Shown one piece after another: positions 1-8,361 of a stretch of 64,000 nucleotides of DNA (position 1 is the stretch's first letter; each line of letters opens with the position of its first letter). The stretch lies in the NCBI RefSeq assembly GCF_002224675.1, contig NZ_NMPZ01000011.1, positions 1-64,000 of the forward strand. The letters are read 5' to 3'. Position numbers and translations under genes: made by a program. Under the pieces are notes generated by a model. The model made no database searches. It was not told the DNA's origin and was given only the letters and a program-made list of their open reading frames with translations. Source of the stretch: Segatella copri (lineage in GTDB: Bacteria > Bacteroidota > Bacteroidia > Bacteroidales > Bacteroidaceae).

Positions 1-1413
1 AAAGGAAACATACTGATTAGAAGGTTGGTGGTCTTAGTTGACTTCATCATCCTCAACTGCTTACTATTGGGCTTTATCAACATCGAATTCATTCATGTTC
101 CCGACTACCTAGATCTGAAAACAAAGATTACATTCTTTATAGCAAACGTTGCTCTCGCCATCGGCGAATACAACTACTGTACTATCATTCATGTAAGACG
201 AATCGGTTTGCAGCAAGTACTCAAACGTACTTTCTTCCTGGCACTTTGTACTACCTTCTGTTTCATGGTCTTCCTGAAATTCTTCAGTCATGGTGGAGAA
301 ATATTTACGTTCGGATTCTACTTCGGCATCTCTTACTATCTTGCTCTGATCATCAGTCGATTCATCGAGCTCAAGGTTCTGAAATATCACCGTGCCAGAG
401 GTAGAAACAGTCGTACCGTGATCTTCGTGGGTAGCGATCCTGCCGTAAGAGAAATGTACATTACCATGACAGAAGATCCTTCTGCGGGTTATATCGTAAA
501 GGGTTATTATGCCGATGACGACATCGCCGGAGCGCCACAGGAACTGAAAAAACTGGGTACCATGCAGGATCTTAACAAAATTTTAGAGTCCAAGATGAAC
601 GATACCATCAACGGTTCATGTTATGGTCTGGATGAGATTTTCTGCAGCTTGTCGCATAAGGAATCTGACCAGATTGTGAAGATCATGCGTTTCTGTGACA
701 AGAACGTGGTACACTTCTATTATCTGCCTCGTCTGTTCGGCGAATATAAGTTGCATCTGGATTCCAAGAACTTTATGGGTAAGACGGTTTACACGAACCA
801 TCGTGAGCCGCTGTCTTCTATCTCAAACCGTATTCTCAAGCGTGCTTTCGATATCGCCGTGAGTGGTGTAATCTGTCTCTGTTTCTTGCCTTTCATTCCA
901 ATCATTGCGCTGATTATCAAGATTCAGAGTCCGGGTCCTATCTTCTTCCGTCAGGCTAGAACGGGTCTGAATGGTGATACATTCATGTGTCTGAAGTTCC
1001 GTTCGATGCATGTGAACAAGGATTCTGACAAGGCTCAGGCTACGAAGAATGACCCAAGAAAGTTTGCGTTCGGCAACTTCATGAGAAAGACGAATATTGA
1101 TGAGTTCCCTCAATTTATTAATGTATTGAAGGGCGACATGAGTATCGTGGGTCCTAGACCTCACATGTTGTATCACACTGAGGTTTATGGCAGTTTGATT
1201 GATAAGTATATGGTTCGCCACTTCTCGAAACCTGGAATTACCGGTTGGGCCCAGGTAACGGGTTTCCGTGGTGAGACGAAGGAGCTCTGGCAGATGGAGG
1301 AGCGCATCAAGCGTGATATCTGGTATATCGAGAACTGGTCGTTCTGGCTTGACATCCGTATTATCCTCCTGACAGCCAAGAGTATTATCTGCCCGGATAA
1401 AAACGCTTATTAA
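1..1413 (+). CDS. Undecaprenyl-phosphate sugar-phosphate transferase (WcaJ-like), 5' truncated by window edge
   Basis: Membrane enzyme that starts exopolysaccharide or capsule repeat-unit synthesis by moving a hexose-1-phosphate from a nucleotide sugar onto undecaprenyl phosphate. The frame is open to base 1, with coding sequence before the first in-frame TTG at 25, so the true start lies outside the window. Hydrophobic N-terminal segments are followed by a CoA-binding-3-like region (about residues 130-250), another membrane segment near 275-295, then the bacterial sugar transferase domain. That domain shows KFRSMH, the DEFPQ motif, GDMSIVGPRP and PGITGWAQV, all typical of the family. The C-terminus is complete and stops 2 nt from the convergent rmuC stop. 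The sugar cannot be read from sequence; glucose-1-phosphate is the commonest substrate for this architecture. Confidence 0.9.
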   Translation, partial: KGNILIRRLVVLVDFIILNCLLLGFINIEFIHVPDYLDLKTKITFFIANVALAIGEYNYCTIIHVRRIGLQQVLKRTFFLALCTTFCFMVFLKFFSHGGEIFTFGFYFGISYYLALIISRFIELKVLKYHRARGRNSRTVIFVGSDPAVREMYITMTEDPSAGYIVKGYYADDDIAGAPQELKKLGTMQDLNKILESKMNDTINGSCYGLDEIFCSLSHKESDQIVKIMRFCDKNVVHFYYLPRLFGEYKLHLDSKNFMGKTVYTNHREPLSSISNRILKRAFDIAVSGVICLCFLPFIPIIALIIKIQSPGPIFFRQARTGLNGDTFMCLKFRSMHVNKDSDKAQATKNDPRKFAFGNFMRKTNIDEFPQFINVLKGDMSIVGPRPHMLYHTEVYGSLIDKYMVRHFSKPGITGWAQVTGFRGETKELWQMEERIKRDIWYIENWSFWLDIRIILLTAKSIICPDKNAY

Positions 1414-1415
1414 AA

Positions 1416-2795
1416 TTACTCCTCTAATGCCTTGATCTGCTTTTTGGGAGTTACACCCAGATTCTTCAGGCTCTCTACCCTTCTCATTACATTGCCGGTA
1501 CCATCATAAAGCTGCTTTTTCGCTTTATCATAGGTACCGGAGAGGCGGGTGAGGAGATCGCCTATGCTCGTGAAGGTGTCCTCAAAACCTACGACCTTGT
1601 CGTAAAGATCGGCTGCCGTCTTCACTATTTTCTCTACATTCTTGTTCTGACGGTCATACTGCCAGAGATTATACGCTAACTGCAACGCCATCAGGAGATT
1701 GCTAGGAGATATGATGATGATCTTCTTCTGATAGGCATAACGACTCAAATCCGGCTGCTGCTTCATCGCTGCGATATAACTCGTTTCGTTAGGGATGAAC
1801 ATCAGGACGAAGCCGATGGCATCATCCACCAGTTTGGAGTAATCCTTCTCGGCAAGTTCATCGATATGCTTGCGCACACTCAGGGCATGCGACTTCATCA
1901 GCCTCTCCCGCTCCTCATCGGTCTCTGCCGCCAAGGCATCGGTATAGGCGGTGAGAGATACCTTGCTATCTATCACCACGCTCCTGCCTTCCGGGAAGCG
2001 CACGATGACATCGGGACGGAAGTTCTTGCCGTTCTCATCCTTGGTGTTCTCCTGGATAAAGAACTCCTCGTCCTTGCGCAAACCGCTGTTCTCCAGGATG
2101 GTTTCCAATACCATCTCGCCCCAGTCGCCCTGCATCTTGCTGTCGCCCTTCAATGCCTTGGTAAGGTTGGCGGCATCGGAACCAATCTTCGAGGTCTGCT
2201 CCTTCAGACTTGTTACAGCCTGCTGCTGTTCCTGCTGGAAGAGTTTCATCGTAGCCTCGAAGGTACTCTGCAGTTCCTTCTTATTCACCTCGTTCTGGGT
2301 CTTGCTCTCTTCTACCGATTTCTTGAAATCGGCAAACTGCTCCTTGATAGGTTTCAGGAGTTCATCCATCTGGAGTCGGTTGTTTTCCTGGAGGGCAGAC
2401 TGCTTGGCAGCGAGCTGTTCGGCAGCAGCCTTCTGCTGTTCGATGGTCATGCGATGCATCTCCTGCTTCAGGCTTTCGAGTTTCTGCGCCCACTGCTGGT
2501 CGCTTTCTGCACGGAGCTTTTCGGCAAACAGCCGTTCGTTCTCCATCTGGGCTTTCAAGCCCTGGATCTCTGAGATATGGGATTCCTTTAAGCCCTGGAT
2601 TTCTGAAGCATAAGATTGTTTCAATGATTGAACCTCAGCAGCATGATGCAGATTACTCTGTTCGATGTTAGCCTGCAGCACCTGAGCCTTCGCAATGAGC
2701 TGCGTTTTCTCTTCTCCCGCCTTTTTTCCTTCCATCAGCTTGCCCACGAAGAATCCGATGGCAAGACCTATAACGATTCCTATTACTATTTCCAT
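1416..2795 (-). CDS. rmuC: RmuC-family DNA recombination protein
   Basis: RmuC proteins limit inversions at short inverted repeats and are thought to be nuclease-like; the exact activity is unsettled. The 459-residue product has an N-terminal membrane anchor (about residues 3-20, glycine-rich, ending FFVGKLMEGKK). A long charged coiled coil follows (about 30-190) and contains a short repeat of the SEIQGLK type. The conserved RmuC domain (about 200-430) includes GDWGEMVLETILENSG, RPDVIVRFPEGRSVVIDSKVS and FVLMFIPNE. Length is normal for the family. A canonical minus-strand promoter lies just upstream at 2843-2875. It is transcribed alone and converges on the sugar transferase. Confidence 0.93.
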   Translation of the reverse strand: MEIVIGIVIGLAIGFFVGKLMEGKKAGEEKTQLIAKAQVLQANIEQSNLHHAAEVQSLKQSYASEIQGLKESHISEIQGLKAQMENERLFAEKLRAESDQQWAQKLESLKQEMHRMTIEQQKAAAEQLAAKQSALQENNRLQMDELLKPIKEQFADFKKSVEESKTQNEVNKKELQSTFEATMKLFQQEQQQAVTSLKEQTSKIGSDAANLTKALKGDSKMQGDWGEMVLETILENSGLRKDEEFFIQENTKDENGKNFRPDVIVRFPEGRSVVIDSKVSLTAYTDALAAETDEERERLMKSHALSVRKHIDELAEKDYSKLVDDAIGFVLMFIPNETSYIAAMKQQPDLSRYAYQKKIIIISPSNLLMALQLAYNLWQYDRQNKNVEKIVKTAADLYDKVVGFEDTFTSIGDLLTRLSGTYDKAKKQLYDGTGNVMRRVESLKNLGVTPKKQIKALEE

Positions 2796-2842
2796 TTATC
2801 TTTGTTTTAAATGATTCTGTATATCTGCCAAAATTATGAAGT

Positions 2843-2875
2843 GCAAAATTAATACTTTCAAAACATAACACCAAA
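2843..2875 (-). promoter_or_regulatory. Bacteroidota-type promoter of rmuC
   Basis: On the minus strand, TTTG (2872-2875) is followed after 20 nt by TAATTTTGC (2843-2851). This matches the -33/-7 pattern of the Bacteroidota primary sigma factor. It sits about 48 nt upstream of the rmuC ATG. Confidence 0.7.
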
Positions 2876-2955
2876 CATCATGGGGGATTCTTGTAGATAT
2901 TTAACTATTATGGAAAAAACAAGTAGAAATATGAGATTAAATGAAAATTTTGCAT

Positions 2956-2964
2956 TATCTTTGC
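2956..2964 (+). promoter_or_regulatory. -7 element for the M18 aminopeptidase gene
   Basis: TATCTTTGC lies 28 nt upstream of the ATG. No clear TTTG -33 element is present at the usual distance, so only the -7 half is supported. Confidence 0.5.
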
Positions 2965-2992
2965 AGCATAATTAATATATAAGATATAGACT

Positions 2993-4279
2993 ATGATCAA
3001 AAGATTATTATCCTTTTTAGACGCTTCGCCAGTGAACTTCCTGGCTGTGAAGAATATCTCCGAGGAATTGGAGAAAAATGGGTTCAGACGACTGAACCCT
3101 CAGGAGCCGCTGGGCAAGGTAGAGGCTGGTGACAAGTTCTTCGTTACCAAGAACGACTCTTCTATCTATGCTTTCCAAATCGGAAAGAAGGCGCTGGCGG
3201 ATGCCGGCTTCCACATGATCTGCGCTCACTGCGACTCCCCTACCTTCCGCATCAAGCCTAACGCTGAGATGACTTGCGAGGGCGGTATCGTGAAACTGAA
3301 TACCGAGGTTTATGGCGGTCCGATTATGTCAACCTGGTTCGACCGTCCACTTACTCTGGCGGGTAGAGTGATCGTAAAGGGTGAGGATGCGATGCATCCG
3401 AAGACTCTCCTACTCCATATCCAGCGACCTCTGCTGCAGATCAGTAATCTCGCTATCCACTTCAACCGTCAGGTGAACGATGGCGTGAAGCTGAGCAAGC
3501 AGAAGGATGTGCTTCCTATCCTCGGCATCATCCATGATGAACTGGAGAAGGGTAATCTGCTGATGAACGTGATTACCGGCGAACTGAATATCCAGAAGGA
3601 GGATATCCTCGACTTCGATCTCTACCTGGCTGATGCCACTCCTGCCTGCACCTTCGGTGTGCACGATGAGTTTATCTCTTCGGGAAGACTCGATGATTTG
3701 TCGATGTGCTGGGCGGGCGTAGAGGCTCTGACGGCGGCTGATGCCCAGGATACTACTCAGGTGCTGGCGATTTTCGACAATGAGGAGACGGGGTCGCAGA
3801 CTAAGCAGGGTGCGGGAAGTCCTTTTCTCTCTTATATGCTACAGCGCATCGCTCTTGCACAGAGCGGAACGGAGGAGGCGTATTATCAGGCAGTGGAGCG
3901 TGCTTTCATGATTTCAGCGGACAATGCGCATGCCTGGCATCCTAACTACAGCGAGAAGTTTGACCCAACGAATCATCCGATGCTGGGGGGCGGTCCGGTC
4001 ATCAAGTTCAATGCGGCACAGAAGTATGCGAGTGATGCGGTATCTGCTGCCATCTTTGCGAATATCTGTGAGGCAGCGGGTGTGCCTTGTCAGCGTTTCG
4101 TGAACCACAGTGATGTGGCTGGCGGAAGCACTTTGGGCAATATCCTCGCCTCTTCCATCCCATTGAAGGGCGTGGACATGGGTAATGCCATCCTCGCCAT
4201 GCACAGTTGCCGCGAAACCGGCAGCGTGATTGATCACGAATACTGCGTGAAGGCTTTCACGAAATTCTATCAGTTATAA
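2993..4279 (+). CDS. M18-family aminopeptidase (aspartyl aminopeptidase type)
   Basis: Cytosolic dinuclear-zinc aminopeptidase that removes N-terminal, preferably acidic, residues from peptides. The 428-residue length is normal for bacterial M18 enzymes. Visible metal and catalytic motifs are the N-terminal HCDSP (zinc His and Asp), DNEETGS (catalytic and metal Glu), and HSDVAGGSTLG followed by MHSCRETG near the C-terminus (zinc His). No signal peptide is seen. The gene is monocistronic: it has its own -7 element upstream and a strong hairpin directly after the stop. The precise substrate preference within M18 is inferred from the family. Confidence 0.93.
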   Translation: MIKRLLSFLDASPVNFLAVKNISEELEKNGFRRLNPQEPLGKVEAGDKFFVTKNDSSIYAFQIGKKALADAGFHMICAHCDSPTFRIKPNAEMTCEGGIVKLNTEVYGGPIMSTWFDRPLTLAGRVIVKGEDAMHPKTLLLHIQRPLLQISNLAIHFNRQVNDGVKLSKQKDVLPILGIIHDELEKGNLLMNVITGELNIQKEDILDFDLYLADATPACTFGVHDEFISSGRLDDLSMCWAGVEALTAADAQDTTQVLAIFDNEETGSQTKQGAGSPFLSYMLQRIALAQSGTEEAYYQAVERAFMISADNAHAWHPNYSEKFDPTNHPMLGGGPVIKFNAAQKYASDAVSAAIFANICEAAGVPCQRFVNHSDVAGGSTLGNILASSIPLKGVDMGNAILAMHSCRETGSVIDHEYCVKAFTKFYQL

Positions 4280-4313
4280 GGGAGTTAGGGGAGTTAACTC
4301 CTTTAACTCCCTT
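4278..4313. terminator. Bidirectional terminator hairpin between aminopeptidase and SusD-like gene
   Basis: AAGGGAGTTA (4278-4287) pairs with TAACTCCCTT (4304-4313). The loop contains a nested GGAGTTAACTCC palindrome. It lies between two convergent genes. Confidence 0.65.
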
Positions 4314-4318
4314 AACTT

Positions 4319-5389
4319 TCATCTCTTTTCATACCCCTTATTCTGCACGAGCTTGGGATTCAGGTCGAGGCATTTCTGAGGAATCGGGAAAAGAATACTG
4401 GCTTTATCACCCTTGCAGACCTTTGCCTTCTCCTTCATCAACAATACATCGAGATAACAGAAACGGAAGAGCGGCTTGAGATGCTCCGTTTCTACCAGAT
4501 GGGAACCGCCATTCTCACGAAGCAACCTTGCATAAGTGGAACTATCGAATATCTCATTCTCCTCCAAGCCATACCCTTCTGCGGCCAATTTATCACAATA
4601 GAAGATACAGGTTTCCCAGGCATTCAATTCCTTGCTGCGATTCTCACCAGCCGTTCCACCATTGAGCAGAGAAGCACCATCGGCCGTCTGAACCACAAAG
4701 TGGATTTTCTTACCTTTAGGACGTTTCTTATATCCTCTGGTCCAATCATCAAACGTATAGATCTCAGCATTGAAAGCCAACTTTGCCAACAGGAAGTTGA
4801 TTACCGGTTGCGTGATTCTTCCCTCATAAACTCCAGCATTGGCGCTATGCTCATTCGGAAGGTAAGGCAACGCCTGCTGCAACTCACTGAAGATAAAGCG
4901 GAACACCTCGCTCCTTTCGCTTTGCGCACAGAGGTTGACGTCGGTAAGCGAAGCCACGGCAATGCCTGAAGCCGCCTCATAGATGGCCGCCTCGCCAGAA
5001 GACAGAATCACGGGAATCCTGCCAAAAAGCTCCATCGCCTCGTAATACATCATAGCTCTGATGGCACGCACCTCAGCCTTAAACTGGTCTTTTTGATTCA
5101 CAGAGAGCAAATCAGACTTGTAATCGATGATATCAAGCGACTGATTCGCCTTTCCTATCACCTGATAGAGATGACTCCACACTGCATAGAGCGAGTCATC
5201 CTCCTCGCTATGCTCTACAAAGTCTATGTCCTGATAGAGAGAAGATACGGTATGGTTGTAGATTTCAGACGCAGAACCATACATGGCATTCCCGTCGAGC
5301 TGCTCCTTAGGATGCTCATTCGCACAAGAAGAGAATACCATGACAGTCCCCAGCATGAGGACCCAAATGCAAATACGTGAAATCTTCAT
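4319..5389 (-). CDS. Orphan, short SusD/RagB-like outer-membrane lipoprotein
   Basis: SusD-type lipoproteins cap TonB-dependent SusC porins and bind glycans at the cell surface. The start is set at the ATG opening MKISRICIW, since this gives a lipoprotein signal with lipobox FSSC; ATG 5395 is an alternative. Family features are the TPR-like N-terminal half (QVIGKANQSLDIIDY, RAIRAMMYYEAMELFGRIPV) and the conserved C-terminal end FPIPQKCLDLNPKLVQNKGY. At about 356 residues it is much shorter than the usual 500-600; most of the missing part lies between the TPR half and the C-terminal tail, where ligand-binding loops normally sit. No SusC gene is adjacent. A minimal or decayed SusD is the main alternative to a functional one. 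Confidence 0.78.
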   Translation of the reverse strand: MKISRICIWVLMLGTVMVFSSCANEHPKEQLDGNAMYGSASEIYNHTVSSLYQDIDFVEHSEEDDSLYAVWSHLYQVIGKANQSLDIIDYKSDLLSVNQKDQFKAEVRAIRAMMYYEAMELFGRIPVILSSGEAAIYEAASGIAVASLTDVNLCAQSERSEVFRFIFSELQQALPYLPNEHSANAGVYEGRITQPVINFLLAKLAFNAEIYTFDDWTRGYKKRPKGKKIHFVVQTADGASLLNGGTAGENRSKELNAWETCIFYCDKLAAEGYGLEENEIFDSSTYARLLRENGGSHLVETEHLKPLFRFCYLDVLLMKEKAKVCKGDKASILFPIPQKCLDLNPKLVQNKGYEKR

Positions 5390-5480
5390 AACCATATCTA
5401 CAGTAATTGGGGTAAAACATAATCCGACTGCAAATATACAAAAAAAGAAAGATAGAAGATGTAAAAAAGACAGAAAACTT

Positions 5481-5495
5481 ACGCAAAATTTGCGT
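5481..5495. promoter_or_regulatory. Perfect 15-nt palindrome upstream of orphan SusD-like gene
   Basis: ACGCAAAATTTGCGT is a perfect dyad about 90 nt upstream of the SusD-like start. A -7-like TATATTTGC lies at 5430-5438 on the minus strand. Position and symmetry suit an operator, but no regulator is known. Confidence 0.35.
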
Positions 5496-5513
5496 ATAGG
5501 CTGAAAGAAATGG

Positions 5514-5558
5514 AAAAAGGAAGCCAAGACAAATACAAACTTGTCCGACTTCCTTTTG
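5514..5558 (-). terminator. dnaA terminator
   Basis: AAAAAGGAAG (5514-5523) pairs with CTTCCTTTT (5549-5557), and an inner GACAA/TTGTC pair extends the stem. On the minus strand it follows the dnaA stop and runs into a short T-rich tail. Confidence 0.65.
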
Positions 5559-5614
5559 TTTCATTTATATAAACGAGAACCACTATACCAAGGTTCCGTG
5601 CTTATCTATGTTAA

Positions 5615-7042
5615 TTATCTCTTCACTCTCAATCCATTCTCGATGCTAGAAAGTTCATCGAAGAACTCGGCATCAATCTTCAGTCGCTCCTCTACCTTGG
5701 CGCAACTGTGGATAACCGTGCTATGATCGCGATTACCAATGAGTTTGCCCACTCTGGAAGCAGGCATCTTGATGAGTTTCTGAGCCATGAACATCGCCAC
5801 CTGACGCGCCTCCACGTACTCACGCTTGCGGCTCTTGCTGTTGACTGCAGCCACCGTTACCTTGTAATGATTGCAGACCGCCTCCACGATTTCATCGAGA
5901 GTGAGCACCTTGTTGCTCTCCTCAACCTTGACGGCACGCTTGATGACACGCTCAGCCAATCGGATATCGATGCTGCTGTTATATACGATACTGTAAGCCA
6001 GCAAACCATTGATAGCACCCTGGAGATCACGCACACTGCCGTTGCAGGTCTGTGCGATGAAGGAAACCACATCCTTCGGAATCTTCAGTCCGTCCTTGCG
6101 CACCTTGTTGCTCACGATATCGACGCAGAGTTCCACATTCGGCTTCTCCAACTCCGCCACCAGTCCACAAGAGAAACGGGTGATGAGTCGGTCTGGCATA
6201 TCCTTGAGTTCTACCGGAGGTCGATCGCTCGCCAGAATGATACGCTTTCCGTTGCGGAAGAGGTGATTGAAGATGTGGAAGAAGGTATTCAAGGTCTTCG
6301 CCTTGCCTGCCCAATCCTGCACATCATCCACGATGAGCACATCGATAGACTGGTAGAAATTGATGAAATCATTGCTCGCATTATGCAGCACCGCATCGGT
6401 ATATTGTGTCTGGAAGAGGCGGGCACTGACATAGAGCACACGCTTCTGCGGATACATCTGCTTGGTTTTCAGACCGATGGCATTCACCAGGTGAGTTTTT
6501 CCGCTACCAGAAGGACCATAGATGAACATCGGGTTGAACTGCGTGGTATTCGGATGCTCAGCGATAGACAATCCCACCGAACGTGGCAGCTTGTTGCTGT
6601 CACCCTCCATATAATTATTGAAGGTGAGTTTCGGATCAAGTTGGGTGTCAATGTCTTCAGGCTGCTGTGGTTCTGCCGGGGTAGTTTGTGTCTGTGGCTG
6701 CTGTGCCAATCTCTTGCGCTCAGCCTCATCAATATCAGCCGGATCAGCTTCCACATCCTGGGTCAACCTGTGTTCCTTATCCGTTACCACACGATAAGTG
6801 AGCCGGATGCCATCGCCGAAATTGCGATGAAGGACCTTGCTCAACAAGCCAACATAGTTCTGTTCCAAGTATTCATATACAAATGGACTTGGAACTTGAA
6901 CCAACAGAGTCTTGGTCGAAGGCTTGTACGACTCAAAGACTATCGGTCGAAACCATGTATTATATTGCTGCTCTGACACATTATCCTTTATAAGCAAAAG
7001 ACTATTGTCCCAAAGCGCTTTTGGACTTGCTAACATTGACAC
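5615..7042 (-). CDS. dnaA: Chromosomal replication initiator protein DnaA
   Basis: Binds DnaA boxes and melts the origin in an ATP-dependent way. Domain I (about 1-80) is followed by a Gln/Pro-rich linker (about 95-135). The AAA+ core has Walker A GPSGSGKTH, Walker B VLIVDDVQ, a sensor region (RIILASDRPP) and the box VII arginine area RLITRFSCGL. Domain IV ends with the DNA-binding signature GNRDHSTVIHS near residue 440. At 475 residues the length is normal. The frame opens with GTG at 7042 only two codons after a stop; the ATG at 7036 is an equally good start. A canonical promoter lies at 7115-7147 and a DnaA box at 7213-7221, suggesting autoregulation. dnaN is not adjacent. Confidence 0.97.
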   Translation of the reverse strand: MSMLASPKALWDNSLLLIKDNVSEQQYNTWFRPIVFESYKPSTKTLLVQVPSPFVYEYLEQNYVGLLSKVLHRNFGDGIRLTYRVVTDKEHRLTQDVEADPADIDEAERKRLAQQPQTQTTPAEPQQPEDIDTQLDPKLTFNNYMEGDSNKLPRSVGLSIAEHPNTTQFNPMFIYGPSGSGKTHLVNAIGLKTKQMYPQKRVLYVSARLFQTQYTDAVLHNASNDFINFYQSIDVLIVDDVQDWAGKAKTLNTFFHIFNHLFRNGKRIILASDRPPVELKDMPDRLITRFSCGLVAELEKPNVELCVDIVSNKVRKDGLKIPKDVVSFIAQTCNGSVRDLQGAINGLLAYSIVYNSSIDIRLAERVIKRAVKVEESNKVLTLDEIVEAVCNHYKVTVAAVNSKSRKREYVEARQVAMFMAQKLIKMPASRVGKLIGNRDHSTVIHSCAKVEERLKIDAEFFDELSSIENGLRVKR

Positions 7043-7114
7043 TATTTACTACTTATTTAATTGATTTTTTACCTTAACACTACATCAGATTGCACCACCT
7101 GATGCAAATCGACT

Positions 7115-7147
7115 GCAAAATTACAAAAAAAAGCCCAAAGTAGCAAA
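7115..7147 (-). promoter_or_regulatory. dnaA promoter
   Basis: On the minus strand, TTTG (7144-7147), 20 nt, then TAATTTTGC (7115-7123), about 70 nt upstream of the dnaA start. Confidence 0.7.
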
Positions 7148-7212
7148 TCAGGCTATTTATAATATTTTAAGACTCACCTGATAACTATCTAATAATCAAG
7201 CATCTAAGAAAG

Positions 7213-7221
7213 TTATCCACA
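7213..7221 (+). promoter_or_regulatory. Consensus DnaA box upstream of dnaA
   Basis: TTATCCACA, an exact match to the high-affinity DnaA box. It is about 65 nt upstream of the dnaA -33 element. No second perfect box was seen in this 344-nt intergenic stretch, so autoregulation is better supported than an origin. Confidence 0.6.
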
Positions 7222-7257
7222 ATTGCGTTTTAGGGGCGGTGAAACAATTTTGAAACA

Positions 7258-7302
7258 CCCCGAAATAGCTAAAAAACAACAAGTTCTGTAGCTATTCCGG
7301 GG
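7258..7302. repeat. Inverted repeat in the mlaD-dnaA intergenic region
   Basis: CCCCGAAATAGCT (7258-7270) pairs with AGCTATTCCGGGG (7290-7302), 12 of 13 positions. It is flanked by related GGGGCG-GTGAAAC tracts at about 7233 and 7300. It could terminate mlaD transcription, but on the minus strand there is no clean T tract after it. The rest of 7043-7386 shows only the promoter and the DnaA box. Confidence 0.45.
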
Positions 7303-7386
7303 CGTGAAACATTGCCTTTGTTATTTAGACAAAATTTATTTTGGCATTTTCTTCAAAGAAGCCTTTAAAACGGCATATCCGAGTCT

Positions 7387-8286
7387 CTACTTGTCTTTCT
7401 TTCCAAAAATTGAGAAGTGAACATAGCGCTTTGGATGCGCCTTGAGATCGATGACCAGAGAGTCGGCATGCGACATGGTTGAGTTCAGATTCTCATAGAG
7501 GCGGGTATCGTTCATGAGGAGACCGAGGCTACCCTTTCCGCTGTTCAACTGCTCGGTGAACTTCTGTGCACCATCTAGGGTGGCATTCACACGGTCGAGT
7601 GTGCCCTGCACATCGAGGCTCGCCAGATTAGAGGTGAGTCGGTTGGTATTGTCGAGAACGCCATTCGCCTTCTTCATCATACCCGGAACCTGGTTGTTCA
7701 ATCCAGCCATCAGGGTATTCAGCTCACGGGTGGAAACGGTGAGGTTGCTGGTGATGGTCTCCACATTGTGGAGGGAAGCAGCCAGGGCAGGATCAGCCAG
7801 GAGTGCATTCACACTGGTGAGGATGGAATCCAGCTTAGGCAGCATCTTCTCAACTACCGGAATCATTTCGGCAGCCTTGCCCATCATACCGGAATTCACC
7901 ATACCAGGGATGATGCCGCCCGGTTCGATACGCTCACGAGGATTGTTGGCAAGCAGGAGACTAACCTGGAGATTGCCCATGATATCCTTAGAAATCTCTG
8001 CGGTACTACCTGCAGGGATTCTCAGATCCTTGTTGATATCCACCTTGACCTTGATGGGACCCTTTCCGGAATAGTCGAAATCCAGCTGATCCACGGTACC
8101 CACCTTGTAGCCATCGGCATAGATAGGGGTAGAAGCACCCATACCCTGGATGTCATCAAACGTCATATAGTAGGTGTTATTGGTAGAGAACAAGTTGATG
8201 CCCTTCAGAAAGTTGATTCCGAAGTACATCACCAAGATACCTACAATAGCGACCAACGCTATCCTAATTTCCTTTGTCAGTTTCAT
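7387..8286 (-). CDS. mlaD: MlaD/MCE-domain lipid-transport protein
   Basis: MCE proteins bind phospholipids in the periplasm and help maintain outer-membrane lipid asymmetry together with an ABC transporter. The N-terminal membrane anchor (about 8-28) precedes the MCE domain (about 38-120), where TPIYADGYKVGTVDQLDF is characteristic. A helical tail (about 140-290) is rich in Asn and Leu repeats. There is no MlaEF ABC transporter in the window, so it must use components encoded elsewhere. It follows the amidase gene by 75 nt on the same strand and is probably co-transcribed. Confidence 0.88.
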   Translation of the reverse strand: MKLTKEIRIALVAIVGILVMYFGINFLKGINLFSTNNTYYMTFDDIQGMGASTPIYADGYKVGTVDQLDFDYSGKGPIKVKVDINKDLRIPAGSTAEISKDIMGNLQVSLLLANNPRERIEPGGIIPGMVNSGMMGKAAEMIPVVEKMLPKLDSILTSVNALLADPALAASLHNVETITSNLTVSTRELNTLMAGLNNQVPGMMKKANGVLDNTNRLTSNLASLDVQGTLDRVNATLDGAQKFTEQLNSGKGSLGLLMNDTRLYENLNSTMSHADSLVIDLKAHPKRYVHFSIFGKKDK

Positions 8287-8361
8287 ATTTATCTATTTTT
8301 GTTCTTTTTATTATACCTATTTATATAGAGCGAATCACAGGCTGCCCGAGAAGTGGAGGAA

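Noticed and set aside
1866-2613. Long plus-strand frames opposite rmuC and similar frames opposite dnaA, alr, bipA and the RND pump
   Set aside because: They are antisense shadows of clear genes, with no recognisable domains or promoters.
5389-5527. Longer SusD-like start at 5527
   Set aside because: The extra hydrophobic N-terminus would bury the lipoprotein signal; starting at 5389 gives a normal lipobox.
7043-7386. Declaring this the replication origin
   Set aside because: Only one perfect DnaA box was seen and skew data are not available from this window.
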